From Haliscomenobacter hydrossis DSM 1100 (GTDB taxonomy: Bacteria; Bacteroidota; Bacteroidia; Chitinophagales; Saprospiraceae): a stretch of DNA of 64,000 nucleotides. The stretch lies in contig NC_015510.1 of the NCBI RefSeq assembly GCF_000212735.1, positions 8,247,001-8,311,000 of the forward strand, given 5' to 3'. Each line of letters begins with the position of its first letter. Within the stretch, counting starts at the first letter, position 1. The position numbers and the translations under genes are program-made. The notes beneath the pieces are model-generated. The model was not told where the DNA came from and searched no databases. It saw only the letters and a list, made by a program, of their open reading frames with translations. Below are positions 63,937 through 64,000 of this stretch, piece by piece.

Positions 63937-64000
63937 AAGAGCTGATGGCAATGGAGCCATTGCAGCAATTCTATCTTGTGGGCGGCACCTCATTGGCGCT
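63891..64000 (+). CDS. AbiEii-type nucleotidyltransferase toxin, N-terminus only
   Basis: Open from ATG 63891 to the window end, in a different frame from the gene it overlaps: MLQTRTVEPGTLGLLKELMA then LQQFYLVGGTSLAL. The G-G-T-S after a hydrophobic strand is the nucleotidyltransferase motif that opens AbiEii/PF08843 toxins. Only 36 residues are visible. Such toxins modify tRNA or other targets to stop growth and are counteracted by the upstream partner. Confidence 0.7.
   Translation, partial: MLQTRTVEPGTLGLLKELMAMEPLQQFYLVGGTSLA

Overview
The window reads as chromosome of a free-living, filamentous-type Bacteroidota, most likely of the Saprospiria (Haliscomenobacter-like). The grounds are: repeated promoters of the Bacteroidota form TTTG-N19/20-TAnnTTTG, a Bacteroidota-style small SRP RNA, an ECF42/DGPF pair, a kdp operon carrying a porin gene and a separate histidine kinase, many secreted CAZymes, and few Shine-Dalgarno-like leaders. 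The genus is inference. No rRNA, tRNA, CRISPR array or intact insertion sequence was recognised.

Layout. 1-4.2 kb: a secreted two-domain carbohydrate esterase cut by the window edge, then a decaying patch with a frameshifted histidine-kinase remnant, a serine hydrolase and a short-chain dehydrogenase remnant. 4.2-10.7 kb: DoxX-like membrane protein, OmpA-family lipoprotein, ECF42 sigma factor with its DGPF partner, two Uma2-like nuclease-fold proteins and a diketogulonate-reductase-like enzyme. 10.8-21.3 kb: carbohydrate use and envelope redox (GH78 rhamnosidase, GH3 glucosidase, double-thioredoxin protein, Gfo/Idh/MocA oxidoreductase) with a TIR-FGE fusion in the middle. 21.6-33.7 kb: small heat-shock protein, then a complete high-affinity potassium system (30-aa peptide, kdpF, A, B, C, porin, KdpD sensor module, separate histidine kinase), a YitT protein and an NtrC-type regulator that is a plausible Kdp response regulator. 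33.8-41.5 kb: AlkD-like repair protein, penicillin acylase, a candidate small RNA, DUF1573 protein, fused E1 alpha/beta 2-oxoacid dehydrogenase and methionine aminopeptidase. 41.9-43.9 kb: an EAD-TIR-FGE conflict protein. 44.4-64 kb: serine hydrolase, outer-membrane protein, SRP RNA, M1 peptidase, cupin, glycosyltransferase, acyltransferase, SerC, CcoI-type copper ATPase, sugar permease, galactokinase, Rieske lipoprotein, PyrF, NifU-like and Mrp Fe-S proteins, a RibF-glycosyltransferase fusion, an RluA-type synthase and the start of an AbiE-like toxin-antitoxin pair.

The most interesting signal is at the 3' end of the EAD-TIR-FGE gene. Its last 120 bases hold only 8 adenines, against 17 in the preceding 60, and the surface codons of the C-type-lectin-like FGE fold are nearly all NNC/NNT between unchanged CGC/TGC/GCG codons. 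That is what adenine-specific mutagenesis of AAC/AAT codons by a diversity-generating retroelement (DGR) would leave. No reverse transcriptase or template repeat lies in the window, so a remote DGR is proposed. A second TIR-FGE protein 22 kb upstream lacks this signature and serves as an internal control.

The other unusual layer is intergenic. At least fourteen gaps, mostly just downstream of genes, hold long imperfect palindromes from several word families. Two copies of one ~250-bp family have arms that differ between copies but stay matched within each copy. One palindrome sits inside the kdp operon between kdpB and kdpC.
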